Assembly (NCBI GenBank): GCA_012184525.1
Contig: WOFQ01000025.1
Location: 124,001-188,000 of the forward strand
Length of the DNA stretch: 64,000 nucleotides
Direction of reading: 5' to 3'
From: Xenoacremonium recifei
Lineage: Eukaryota; Ascomycota; Sordariomycetes; Hypocreales; Nectriaceae
Of this stretch, positions 32,292 through 41,787 are shown piece after piece. Position numbers and translations under genes: made by a program. The stretch's first letter is position 1; each line of letters opens with the position of its first letter. The notes below the pieces were generated by a model that was not told the origin of the DNA, made no database searches, and was given only the letters and a program-made list of their open reading frames with translations.

Positions 32292-34500
32292 ATGATTGAG
32301 AAAACCAGTCTTGAGGAGGGTCGCTCTGAGCACATCATGGCTCGTGGAGACAAGGACTCTGTGGACGATGGTAGACTGGAGTCTGCCCAGGCCAACAACG
32401 GCCAGCACGGCATAAGCCATGTACTCGGGGATCACGCCAAAGACTACGAAAAGGACGAGCAGGTCGAACATGCCTACACCTTGGAGAACTTAAGTGAGCC
32501 ACACAGGCAGTACTTACTCGAACGTCATGGCAGGCTTGACCTGGACCCTATACCATCCTCGGACCCAAACGAGCCGTACAATTGGCCTCGATGGAAGGTA
32601 ATTTCTATCTCCGAGACTAACCTCAGTATCAACCAAAGCACGTCAGAGCTGATCTCCGGGCTTACAGGCCCATATCAATCTCGCTCTTCTGTCCTTCCAC
32701 GCCCTCATGATTGGGTTCATGACGGGGAGTCCCATTGCTTCCTTCGGAGCGCTTGCAAAGGAGTTCAACGTGACGCTCGATCAGGCATCCTACATTGTCT
32801 CTAGTCAGGTATGTCTCACATGATCATTTGGTCTGCAGGACGATTGTCTTGTGCTAACAATTGAACCTGTCTACCAGATTCTGATTCTTGGTGTCGCACC
32901 TCTCTTTTGGCAGCCGCTGTCCAGAAGATACGGCCGAAGACCCGTCTGGTTAATCTCGACACTCCTTTCTGGCGCGTGCAATGCCGGGTGTGCTTTTTCT
33001 AAGAGTTACGGCACATTAATGGTAGCCCGCATCTTCCAGGCGTTCTTCAACGCACCTGCCGGTGCTATCGGTCCTGGAGCGATTGTTGAGTTGTTCTTCG
33101 CTCACGAGAGAGGACAGAAGATTGTAAGTCGGAGACAGACAGACCAAAACCTTCCCCTTTATCATGGCCTTGACACTTACCTCTTTTTATAGGGTGTTTG
33201 GACGTAAGTAAACTCTGGAAGATGATCGCTGGTTTCACATTCGCTTACACAGCGACGAAGGCTGATGGTGATGATCGGGTAGGTCCTAGAAAGGCCAACT
33301 CATCACCATCAATTGCTAACATCCGTCTGCTAGAAACCCCCTTGGTCCATTATGCTTCGGCTTCGTGTCAACTCATCTTGGATGGAGATGGATCTTTCGC
33401 ATCTTAGCCGCGGTATGCCAGCGTCATTCCTACTGACCAAGTTGCCCTTGAGATTTTCGCGCTGACTGGCCCCGGTTCAAAGATCAATCTCGCCCAATTC
33501 ATTGCATACTTCTTTTTCTCACCGGAAACCAGATACGTTCGCTCTGAAGGCGTCCGGCCTCCTCCTGATACAACATTTGTTGGACGTCACCTCAAATTCG
33601 GCAAGATCTTTGGCTCCAACCCGGTGAAGGCGTCCGACTTTTGGTCTCCTCTTACAATCCTCAAAAGACCCAGCGTTTCCCTACCCGCACTCGCCCACAC
33701 GGTCTTGTTCTCTTACTGCAGCATTCTGACCAATGTTGAGGTTCCAGCCCTACTTGGAACCAAGTTCAACCTGAACTATGAGCAGATTGGCCTCAACTTT
33801 ATACCTCTCATAATCGGGTATGGCAGCATCCCTCTTTTTGCGTTTTGCGATGTCTGTATTGACCGATTACCTACTTTCCAGGACAGTAATTGGTGAATTG
33901 ATGGCTGGCCCTTTGAGTGACTGGTGGATGTCATACGGTCTCAAGCGTCGTGTCCATGTGCATCCTGAGCGCCGTCTCTGGTTGTTCTACCCCGCGCTGG
34001 CCATCTGTATCACGGGGTTCTGTGTATTTCTGGTGACTCTGGAGCAGTCCGCTCCTAGAAAGTGGAATGTTCGACCCGACATTGGTCTGCTTCTCGCTGC
34101 AATCGGCAATCAGATGAATACGACGCCTCTCTTCACTTGTAAGTCGTTCGTGTGATGGAAGATGGAGGAAAAGTACCGTCCCCTTATAAGTATCAGCCTG
34201 CTAACTCACCAAATTCTAGACGGCTGCGACAAGAATTTGGCACACTCGGACCAGGTTGGAGTTGCAATAATTCTCTGCAGACAGATCTGGGGTTTCGTAA
34301 GCATTCAATGTCCAGCTGTTAAATGTTCACATTGTTAATCATTCACATGCAGATTGGCCCCTTTTGGTTCCCGACCATGTTTAGCTCAATTGGTTTGTAT
34401 GGCACTGCTGGCCTTAGCAGTGCCCTTATGGTGGTCTTTGGCGGCTTCGTAGTGCTTCTGCAGCAATTTGTGATCGGCCGCCATGACTATACCTCTTGAG
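32292..34500 (+). CDS. MFS transporter (DHA1-like)
   Basis: A major facilitator superfamily carrier in the plasma membrane, with about 10 exons (exon 1 32292-32597). Before the first helix there is a long charged N-terminus ending DPNEPYNWPRWK, the signature preceding helix 1 in fungal DHA1-type carriers. The loop 2-3 motif is SRRYGRRPVWL, followed by ARIFQAFFNAPAGAIGPGAI, then GWRWIFRILAAINLAQF, SPETRYV and the central cytosolic loop. The second half has LNYEQIGLNFIPLIIG, ELMAGPLSDWW, GPFWFPTMFSSIG and ends RHDYTS. It shares its promoter with the Zn2Cys6 regulator, so uptake of the cluster's aromatic substrate or export of a toxic intermediate is likely (inference). The inner short exons were read by eye. 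Confidence 0.85.
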
Positions 34501-34811
34501 AGGAATTGAGGGAGTTTAATGTCTTGGCTTGAGTTAGGTAGTAGCTATAAGCAGAAATGATAAGGTCTAAAGTGCCTTTGCTCAACTTATACGGCCCATT
34601 CTCTGAGTTTTACGGTCTCGATGGCGCTGACGCGACAGGGCATTGGAGCGCTAAAGCATAGGCCTGGGAGCGGACACACAACAACGCAATCAATCATGTA
34701 ACGAGCGACTGGTTTTATTTGGATTTCTAAATGAGTGACTCTTCCACTATCCCAGAAAGGACAGACTATGGTGAGATATACTCGCGTGTCGAGGGCCAGA
34801 ATCTCCGTCGT
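34501..34811. terminator. Convergent 3' region between MFS gene and thi4
   Basis: About 310 bp between two convergent stop codons, AT-rich, with no coding signal. Expected to hold both polyadenylation sites. No specific signal was assigned. Confidence 0.35.
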
Positions 34812-35874
34812 TTAGAAGGCATTCTGCTTCTGGCGCAGGTCGAAAACTCGCAGAGCCTCTTCAGCAGCTTTCACGCCGCTCAGAACCATTGCTCCGAAAG
34901 TTGGGCCTGGTCTCATTAGCATCGAGTACGAATCGTCGAGTAGAGGTATAACCTACCCATTCTGTTTGCGCCATCCAACTCGCTGAGCTCCATTCCTCCA
35001 ACAATGAGACCGGGAACGATCTCACGCGTGTTCTTGACGATAGCATCCTCGGCCGAGTTCATGTCTAGGCCTCGCATGCCGCCGAGTTTGTCAATGGACT
35101 GCATGCTGACGAGACGCTTGACACAGAACGCGCCCATTGGACCGTCGTGACCCGTGGTCGAAATGATGACAGGAGCGTTGATCGTGTTCGGGTCCATGCA
35201 AGACTGATCGTCGTGGTGCATAGAGACTAGCGTCCAGTTCGTGACGACGCCGGAGATGCGAATGCCCTCGTCGGAGGAACGCGTGATGAGGTCCTCGACG
35301 CAGGTCGCGTTGAAGAGCTTGACATTGGGCAGCTGGAGAACCTTGGACATGATGGTCGAGGTGAACAGCGCACTGGAGAATTGTCAATTGACGAAGTCCC
35401 TAAGGGAACTTCTATCACTCACGCATGCTTGACGACGACGTAGTTGCCCTCGTCTTCGTAGGGGACTCCGATCTCGCGGAGGAAGGCATCGGCTGGCTTT
35501 CTCATAACCATGGCGGAGAAAAGCTGACCTCCGAGCCAGGCGCCACCACCAGGAGACACAGAAGCCTCGATGATGGCGATCTTGAGGTCAGGTCGCTTCG
35601 TCCCGAGAACGTAGGCGGTGGACAGCCCACAAGAGCCGGCGCCAATGATCACGATGTCGGACTCGGCATATGTGTCCAGGTCCTGGAAGTAGCGTCGAGT
35701 CATGGCGCGGGAAACCTGGCTCTCGCGGATGGGCGCGAAGCTGAAGCTGTCCCACTCGCCCATCATCTCGTTGACGGTCTTGGTGGTCTTTCCAGCGCCG
35801 ACTGCGAGCTTGCTGGATGGCGTGACGAGCTCAGCCGAGCGGGTGGGAGGCGAAATAGCAGCAGGAGGAGCCAT
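34812..35874 (-). CDS. thi4: Thiamine thiazole synthase (Thi4)
   Basis: Makes the adenylated thiazole moiety of thiamine from NAD+, glycine and a sulfur taken from its own cysteine, as a single-turnover enzyme. Exons 35423-35874, 34957-35372 and 34812-34906 give 320 residues. Signature parts: DIVIIGAGSCGLSTAYVL (dinucleotide site), IEASVSPGGGAWLGGQLFSAM, the sulfur-donor Cys in MHHDDQSCMDPNTIN, STTGHDGPMGAFCVKRL, and the GGMELSELDGANRMGPTFG ending after splicing. Because the donor Cys is present, it should be the suicide, yeast-type form. In Fusarium the homologue is known as the stress-induced STI35. A TPP riboswitch sits in the intron just upstream, so transcript processing should fall when thiamine is plentiful. 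Confidence 0.96.
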
Positions 35875-35881
35875 ATTGAAC

Positions 35882-36086
35882 CTGCTCGTGTTAGGACAGT
35901 CACACGAAAGGGGGAGGGCTAGCATAGATCCTTTGCGCTGGTATTATCCAGATCAAGTTCAAAACCGTATATTCTCAGCCAACATTCCCCTACTCCTCTA
36001 ATGTCGGCCGCTGAGGGAGAGAGCCCAGCCACAGCCAACATCAAAAGAGCAGAAGAACGGGCACCGGCTTATGCATTGAACATTAC
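35882..36086 (-). promoter_or_regulatory. 5'UTR intron of thi4 carrying the riboswitch
   Basis: On the minus strand a GTAATG donor begins at 36086, a CCTAAC branch-like motif lies at about 35888-35898, and the CAG acceptor ends at 35882, seven bases before the thi4 ATG. The 205-nt intron contains the TPP aptamer. This matches the known arrangement in Neurospora NMT1 and Aspergillus thiA. Its alternative splicing here is inference. Confidence 0.72.
35922..35998 (-). ncRNA. Eukaryotic TPP riboswitch
   Basis: The minus strand carries the two invariant blocks of the THI element. GGCTGAGAAT lies at about 35971-35980, the pyrimidine-sensor side. GAACTTGATC followed by TGGATAATACCAGCGCAAAG lies at 35931-35960, the pyrophosphate-sensor side. 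The short linker (ATACGGTTTT) between them is the reduced P3 region. Order, spacing and position upstream of thi4 all fit a fungal TPP aptamer. Confidence 0.95.
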
Positions 36087-36100
36087 CTGAAGGATGATGA

Positions 36101-36136
36101 TCATCTTTGGATAGGGTACCGCCGAAAAGGCTCCAT
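36101..36136 (-). other. Upstream ORF in the thi4 leader
   Basis: An ATG at 36136 opens an 11-codon frame (MEPFRRYPIQR) that stops 14 bases before the riboswitch intron donor. In other fungi uORFs in this leader reduce thi4 translation in the alternatively spliced mRNA. Here the uORF is in the first leader exon, if transcription starts upstream of it; the start site is unknown. Confidence 0.4.
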
Positions 36137-37284
36137 GGTTGCGGATGGGCGATGGCCCGTACCAGTTGAAGAACTGGGGAAGCTATGAGTTAGTGACCGG
36201 AACCATTGCCCGATGGCCTGGGACAAACATTGTGTGTTTTTTTTTTGTAGAGTTTGCGTTTGGTTGATTGATTGCTGTGCTGTTTGAATAGCTGTTGGTG
36301 TTGGAGAAAGAATTGAGTCCGGTTGGAGGAGGGGGGCAAGCCTTTTATACGAGGAACTTATATCCCGCAATGAGGGGTACTGCGTAATCGCTGATCTCAT
36401 TCCCTCGTCACAGCGATTTCGGCACAGCATAATCTGAGAAAAACGCTGAAGACCATGGAACGTTGGGCAACTTGGTATGACTGAGCAGTAAAAAAGTGTT
36501 GTCACCCTCAGACTCCTAGTGCAGCTGAGGTAGCTGGGATCCCACCCTGTAGTTTTTCGCGCGGCACCCTGCGGGAACAGGAAACGAAACCGTCGCTCCG
36601 ATGTTTCCGTATCCGAGAAAAGGAAAAGAAAGCCAACCTGCAAACAGAGACAAACCAAATGTGAACACCACACTCAATGATCAGCAATCTTCTTCCTCCC
36701 CTACCCTTCCTCGTCCTCGATGAGCCCTCAATGGCTAAAAGAAATGTCTCTCGTCGTCTCCCTTCATCCTCACATACTCCGTTCTGGGGCCAATCTAGTC
36801 AGATGGTTATCATGGTGAAACATCTGGGCACGAGATGTCAGAACGTCACCTGAATGGAGGTCAGGGTCCTGGATCACATCAATTGAGCCGAGCGAAGATT
36901 GAGGACAGACAATTGTCAGATTACTGAGCGATGGAAATGAGCACAAAGGAACCTCCTCAGCCAACTTTGCGCCATGCCAACTACCTATCTCAAAAGGGCC
37001 AGGCCTCCAACCTCACACTAAACTAAGTCCCCTTCGATCGAAGAACCTGTACCCGTTTCTACCGTACCCATACCCCGATCTTCTATTACATATTGAATTA
37101 CCGACCATCCCAAGTCAGGATCGCAGTTTCTGGGTTAGCCCTCATATGCTGGGCTCTTTGCCTGGGTTATCTAGGGATTTAGTATCGCTTGGTCTTCTCT
37201 TTGGTCCCAAAGACCGCGATAGCGTGTCCAAGTGTCCAAGTATTTCCCGCCTCGAGGTGGGCTCTGGGAGGCAATGACGTTGAA
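36137..37284. other. thi4 promoter and intergenic region
   Basis: Promoter side of thi4 and 3' side of the WPPLG gene C. A 190-codon minus-strand frame (36101-36673) shows no family features. No other element was recognised. Confidence 0.4.
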
Positions 37285-38559
37285 CTAGATCAATACGTAA
37301 GGGTTTCCCATCGCCTTCGTTTCCTTGAACACGGGACCGACAACTAAAGCATCTCCCGAAACGATTGCAACCGTATCGGCTGTCGGGGCTCCCCAAAAAG
37401 ACAGAGGAGGGATCTGATCTTGGACCATGCGAACCGTAGGCTCGGGTGAGACGAGAGCTGCCGCTGCAGCTAGCGGATATGCCACCAAGACCTGGTGGTC
37501 TTGGGTAGTATCGTACGAAGGGAGCCCAGTCAGTCGGATGTCGTCGAGCAGGCAAACGGAGAACAACTCTTTTGAGGGCGCTTGAGGCTGACCCTGCTCA
37601 TCCAATGGAACCCTGGATGATCCGGGGAAGGAAGCAGGGTTGAGGAGATATCGCCTGTCGACAGCGACCTGGGGGCTTGCACTGCGGATGGCTTCACAGA
37701 CGTCTCTCATGAACTCAGTGTCCAGAAGGTCTCTAAGAAGAGCTTCGCGGTTGCGGTTCAAATCATGTTCATACATGACTGCAGCAAATCGGTGTGGGTG
37801 AGGGTACCAGCCCAACTTCTCCTCACAGAATCTCAGCCAGTGGCTAAAGTAGACGACAAAGACCGTCAAGGAGACCCGAGAGACAGGAAGACTATTTTCA
37901 GAGGGAGTATTCGTCATAGCCTTCTCGATATCAAAGTAGATAATTGTCGCGGCTATAGCGTTGTTGATGCTGAAGATATCGCCGACACACATTTGGCGGA
38001 GGACATTCAAAGTGGTTTTGAGCACATTTGGAACTATCATTGTACCCAAGGGCGGCCACATCAGCTTATAGGAAGGACCCAAGTCGAAGCTTGTATTCTC
38101 AAACTGCTTGGGCAAGTGGCAGGCCCTCGTCAACACCTCGACAACCTGGCAAGGAGTCTCGAGCAACCTGCACATGGCCATCTGTTGGTTGGCTGTTTGT
38201 TGATTGACGGTCACTAGAGAAGGGGCCCAGACCAGCTCTAGGTAAGGTCCATGTCGTTCGTGCTTGAGGGGAGGACCGCGCAAGGAGTCGCATGGTGTGT
38301 CGGGGGCGTTGATTTCCTCTTCAACAACATCGATTGTTTTAGAGGGAACTTCTTTGACCGTTGCCAACCCGCCCAGGAAGCCGATGGCGAGTGTTGTCAT
38401 TGGGGGACCCGTATATCGAGGTCTCTTTGCTCCGCCACCGGGCGCATTTGACAGGTACCACGCGGCAATTCCAGCGTCAAGTTCTCGGTGCTTCTCAGTC
38501 TCGTCAGTTCGGGTCCTCTCTGTAAGCAAGGGGGTTAGGCGACCTACATTGTCTTCCAT
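37285..38559 (-). CDS. WPPLG-family protein C (unknown function), 424 aa
   Basis: A single open frame of 424 residues from the Met at 38559. The frame is open further upstream, but that part shows no similarity to its paralogues. Order of shared blocks: YLELVWAP; ETPCQVVEVLTRACHLP; YKLMWPPLGTMIVP; IFSINNAIAATIIYFDIE; SLTVFVVYFSHWLRFCEEK; HPHRFAAVMY; LNPASFPGSS; LFSVCLLDDIRLTGLPSYD; LSFWGAP; ALVVGPVF. It lacks the roughly 130-residue middle block of copy B and stops soon after VVGPVF, without the C-terminal motif seen in B and D. The hydrophobic blocks might be buried helices; no signal peptide is evident. I do not recognise the family. Confidence 0.62.
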   Translation of the reverse strand: MEDNVGRLTPLLTERTRTDETEKHRELDAGIAAWYLSNAPGGGAKRPRYTGPPMTTLAIGFLGGLATVKEVPSKTIDVVEEEINAPDTPCDSLRGPPLKHERHGPYLELVWAPSLVTVNQQTANQQMAMCRLLETPCQVVEVLTRACHLPKQFENTSFDLGPSYKLMWPPLGTMIVPNVLKTTLNVLRQMCVGDIFSINNAIAATIIYFDIEKAMTNTPSENSLPVSRVSLTVFVVYFSHWLRFCEEKLGWYPHPHRFAAVMYEHDLNRNREALLRDLLDTEFMRDVCEAIRSASPQVAVDRRYLLNPASFPGSSRVPLDEQGQPQAPSKELFSVCLLDDIRLTGLPSYDTTQDHQVLVAYPLAAAAALVSPEPTVRMVQDQIPPLSFWGAPTADTVAIVSGDALVVGPVFKETKAMGNPYVLI

Positions 38560-39316
38560 GTTGCGCCCGAGATATGCACACCAGACGAAAGGTGCTGCAG
38601 GAGGGAAAAGGACGTGGTACTTGTGGCGAAGAGTGTGTGTCGAGGCTGATGGTGGAGGATGACAGACGGGAAAAGAGACATAGAAGGGAGTTTGGAGAGG
38701 GCAGTGAACAAACATCAATCCACCCAGAAGGTACCCCACCAAAGAACGAAGGTGTTCCTTTAAGGTTCTATTGTGTTCCAACTAACTCTCTGAAACAGGC
38801 TATTTGTCTGTGATTCACTGCAGCTTGCATCTCAGTTCTATTTCACAATCGCAGAGTTCGGCGATAAGGGGCTATTGGATCCAATACATGAGACGCCTTT
38901 TGGACATTACTAAGTAGATAGAGGTAACAAACATGACTATGGCAGTGAGTTGTAGTTGCTGACGGACCTTCTTTTATTTTAGTCAGAATTGCCCCTGGCA
39001 TTTTGGTGTTGGGAACTGGCTTGTGATGCGTTAACAGTGATTCACCCGGCATGCCTTCGGTCTCCAGAATGATGGAGAGCAAACGAAATTTCCTTTCAGA
39101 AAGCACTAGAAATCTCACGCATGTTTCATAAATTAAATTTATTGCTCTCTCGGCTTCCATATTTTTCTTCCTCCACCCATTCATGAACTTCCACCTCCCT
39201 CCTGTCTACACCATCTCGAGGGATTTTGGCTTCTGCACAGCCCCTCGAGTTCTCACCAACGAGTCGCCAGCAGAGAGGTCTTCTTGACACACACCAACCC
39301 ATCTCTTCGAACCCTC
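38560..39316. other. Divergent region between WPPLG genes C and D
   Basis: 757 bp between the proposed starts of two head-to-head paralogues. No motif shared by the two halves was found by eye. It may act as a common promoter. Confidence 0.35.
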
Positions 39317-41083
39317 ATGATGAGCGAGCCACCAGAAGAATTGGACTGCGTTGGGGACCAGGCCATGTCCGATGCCTGTACCACGGTAAATTCGAACAAA
39401 TTTTCGACGCCACGAGTATTTCGAAGGAAGGCTAATAAGAAGAAACAGGACTCTCGACCCGTAGACAGACACTCGAATATCTCAACAGCGATCGGATCGA
39501 ACCATCAAGGAACTGCCCCGACAATCGATTTTGGCTCTGGAGAACCTGACTGCGAGTTCAATTACTCCAGTCTCGACGGAGGCGATGAGGAAGTTGAACA
39601 ACGACCGAAATACTACGGACCTCTGAGAGAAGACGATTTGGAGGAACAAATCACTATCGGCCTGGTTGAGTACAAGGACATCCGGAGACATTTCCATAAC
39701 CAGCGAGTGGAAGCAATCGCCCCGGGGACCACTCTCGAGACCAGATCCAGGTTCTCCCTGTTTCATTGCACCAGAGGCAACTTCTTCCATCAGGTTTGGA
39801 CCCCCGGCGTCTTACCTCACTCTGATGATTATGAAAAGTTTGGGCGCAGAGTACTAACGGCCATGCCCGTATTCACCCTCAAGACACGAGCATGCCATGT
39901 CCCGACGGATGCTCCTTTGTCTCGCCGGAAGAAAGAGCTGAAAGCGAGGCTGGACTCCCTCATTACTCATGCGAAATGCGCTCGGGCATCCGAGGCTCAT
40001 TATACACTTCGATGGCCTCCCTTAGGAGCCCTGGAAATCCCCAAACCAATGATTGACCGCTTGGAGGGGATGAGGATGGCCTACCCACGCGAGCCACTGT
40101 GCTTGAACTATTGCGTGGCTGCCGTCATCATCTACTTCGACCTGATAGATGAAGTTTGCGAGAGAGTCCTTAATTATCTTGATGGAGAGGGATGCATCCC
40201 CATGTACGTCGATGTTACGACTTTCGTCATCTACTTTGCTCATTGGCTGAAGTTCACGGAAGATCACGCCCTACCCCGTCACCCGCATCCGATTCAATTC
40301 GCTTCTATCATGCGAGACTTTGACGACATGCATGGTGGCCTCGAACTCGATTACAATTTCGACCATTTGTCCAGCACGTTCTTGAAGAACATGTACGACA
40401 GCATCGTTCCCCGAACGCCGATGGTCTCGGCGAAGGACCGTGTCTGTCTCCTCCCGGCGTCATTCCCGGGTACCAAGCTTCCGTGGCCCCATGGCGCTCA
40501 AGCCTTTCAACCACCATCGATAGGTCTACACGCCTACTGTTTGCTGAACGACATTGCCATCACTGGACTCCCCGGATACTCGAATGTTTCTTGCCCCCAG
40601 CTCAACGTAGCCCTACCACCAGTAGCTGCCCAGACGTTGTTTCGCGGACAGCAGTGGCCTGTCCAAACCGTATCTAATGCGTTGGCTCCAGCCAAATTCT
40701 GGGAGTCCAGCGTTGACAATGCAGTAGCCCTAGCTGCTGTGTCTCTGTCCAAGGATACCCTTGTCGTGGGACCGATATTCACGGATGTGAATGAGGCAAA
40801 AGATCTGGACATCTGCTCATTCACACATCGAGACGCCCGGCTCCGGCGAGAGAATGAACTGGTTCGAATCATCCCAAACGCTGTCTTGCCAAGGAGCCTC
40901 GAGTTGGTTAAAAAAAGGAACATAAAGCGACTTCTGGAAGCCAGAAAGCTGAGAATCCCTCTAGCGGAGATAGACATTGATGAAGAAGGATGCCTTTGTT
41001 GGGACGGGCTCGAGATGCGACACCTCTTTCCTCCTGGGCCTCTGGAGCTTCCTCTAGGATCTCGAACATTGTTCAACAGCTGA
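39317..41083 (+). CDS. WPPLG-family protein D (unknown function), 588 aa
   Basis: A single open frame from ATG 39317 (another ATG follows at 39320). Shared blocks: FFHQVWTPGVLP; FTLKTRACHVP; YTLRWPPLGALEIP; LNYCVAAVIIYFDL; VTTFVIYFAHWLKFTED; HPHPIQFASIM; LLPASFPGTKLPW; LHAYCLLNDIAITGLPGYS; LAPAKFWESS; DTLVVGPIF. At the C-terminus ARKLRIPLAEIDIDEEGCLC plus WDG matches AKQLNLSIDQL...GTLTWEN of copy B, so this small motif belongs to the family. The N-terminus has an RRKANKKKQ patch that could be a nuclear signal. It diverges strongly from gene C, so the pair is old. Function unknown. Confidence 0.66.
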   Translation: MMSEPPEELDCVGDQAMSDACTTVNSNKFSTPRVFRRKANKKKQDSRPVDRHSNISTAIGSNHQGTAPTIDFGSGEPDCEFNYSSLDGGDEEVEQRPKYYGPLREDDLEEQITIGLVEYKDIRRHFHNQRVEAIAPGTTLETRSRFSLFHCTRGNFFHQVWTPGVLPHSDDYEKFGRRVLTAMPVFTLKTRACHVPTDAPLSRRKKELKARLDSLITHAKCARASEAHYTLRWPPLGALEIPKPMIDRLEGMRMAYPREPLCLNYCVAAVIIYFDLIDEVCERVLNYLDGEGCIPMYVDVTTFVIYFAHWLKFTEDHALPRHPHPIQFASIMRDFDDMHGGLELDYNFDHLSSTFLKNMYDSIVPRTPMVSAKDRVCLLPASFPGTKLPWPHGAQAFQPPSIGLHAYCLLNDIAITGLPGYSNVSCPQLNVALPPVAAQTLFRGQQWPVQTVSNALAPAKFWESSVDNAVALAAVSLSKDTLVVGPIFTDVNEAKDLDICSFTHRDARLRRENELVRIIPNAVLPRSLELVKKRNIKRLLEARKLRIPLAEIDIDEEGCLCWDGLEMRHLFPPGPLELPLGSRTLFNS

Positions 41084-41190
41084 ACAATAAACGACTTCGG
41101 GAAGCCCGACGGCGTGGAATCAGTCTGCATGAGATGTTGATTGAAGAGGAAGGTTATCTCAGTTGGAATGGGCGAGAAGTGGCGCGGTGA
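41084..41190 (+). repeat. Out-of-frame duplicate of the gene D C-terminal motif
   Basis: Directly after the gene D stop, a different frame encodes NNKRLREARRRGISLHEMLI then EEEGYLSWNGREVAR. It is a diverged copy of the preceding NIKRLLEARKLRIPLAEIDI then DEEGCLCWDGLEMR segment (40919-41020). No GT donor lies between, so splicing cannot join it. Probably a decayed tandem module. Confidence 0.62.
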
Positions 41191-41787
41191 TGGAATCTCA
41201 GCATTGGGCTTTAGTTGTGTCCCGCCCCAACAAGGGGTTCATGAAAGCCATAAGGGCATACCGGCTGTAAGGGAAAGTTTTTGGGCCAGAGAACAAGTTG
41301 CAGTGCGTTTCGGGGGGCCGAGACCAGGAAAATGGAGGGTGAGAATTGCGGACTCGTGATTTAACGTATAGCTAATACGATAGAAACTTCGCGGTGAATT
41401 AATTACCATGGTATGAGACTTTGCAATGACTTTCTAATAGTAATTCCGATTTATTCGTAGCAACCTAGGAGGAAGCTGCATGTTGCAATACCAGGAAATG
41501 GCACTTCCATCTATTCCAATGAGCCCTCGATACGGCGTCAAAATGTCAATACTCCGTACAAATGTCCCCATTTGGCGCCTGAATGTCTCCATTTATTTTC
41601 CTGGCTGGCAATTGGAGAGTTTCCGCCGTGAAGTTCCGCAGCAAGATCGATGCTGACTCATTCGTCGTACTAACCTGTTTCGCGGGATTTAGGGTAAAAT
41701 CTTTGAAGTGTGCATCTTCAATCTCAGACGTGCTGGAAAGGCTTTTCATGCTCAGATCCCAGAGCTGTAGCCTCCCGCATTTTCAGG
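41191..41787. other. Intergenic region before the SET gene
   Basis: No coding signal was recognised. A frame at 41583-41798 overlaps the SET gene start and has no motif. Confidence 0.4.

Noticed and set aside
35425..35922. 165-codon plus-strand frame opposite thi4 exon 1
   Set aside because: Shadow of the highly biased thi4 codons.
41020..41085. An intron joining gene D to the downstream motif copy
   Set aside because: No usable GT donor between WDGLEMR and the second copy.
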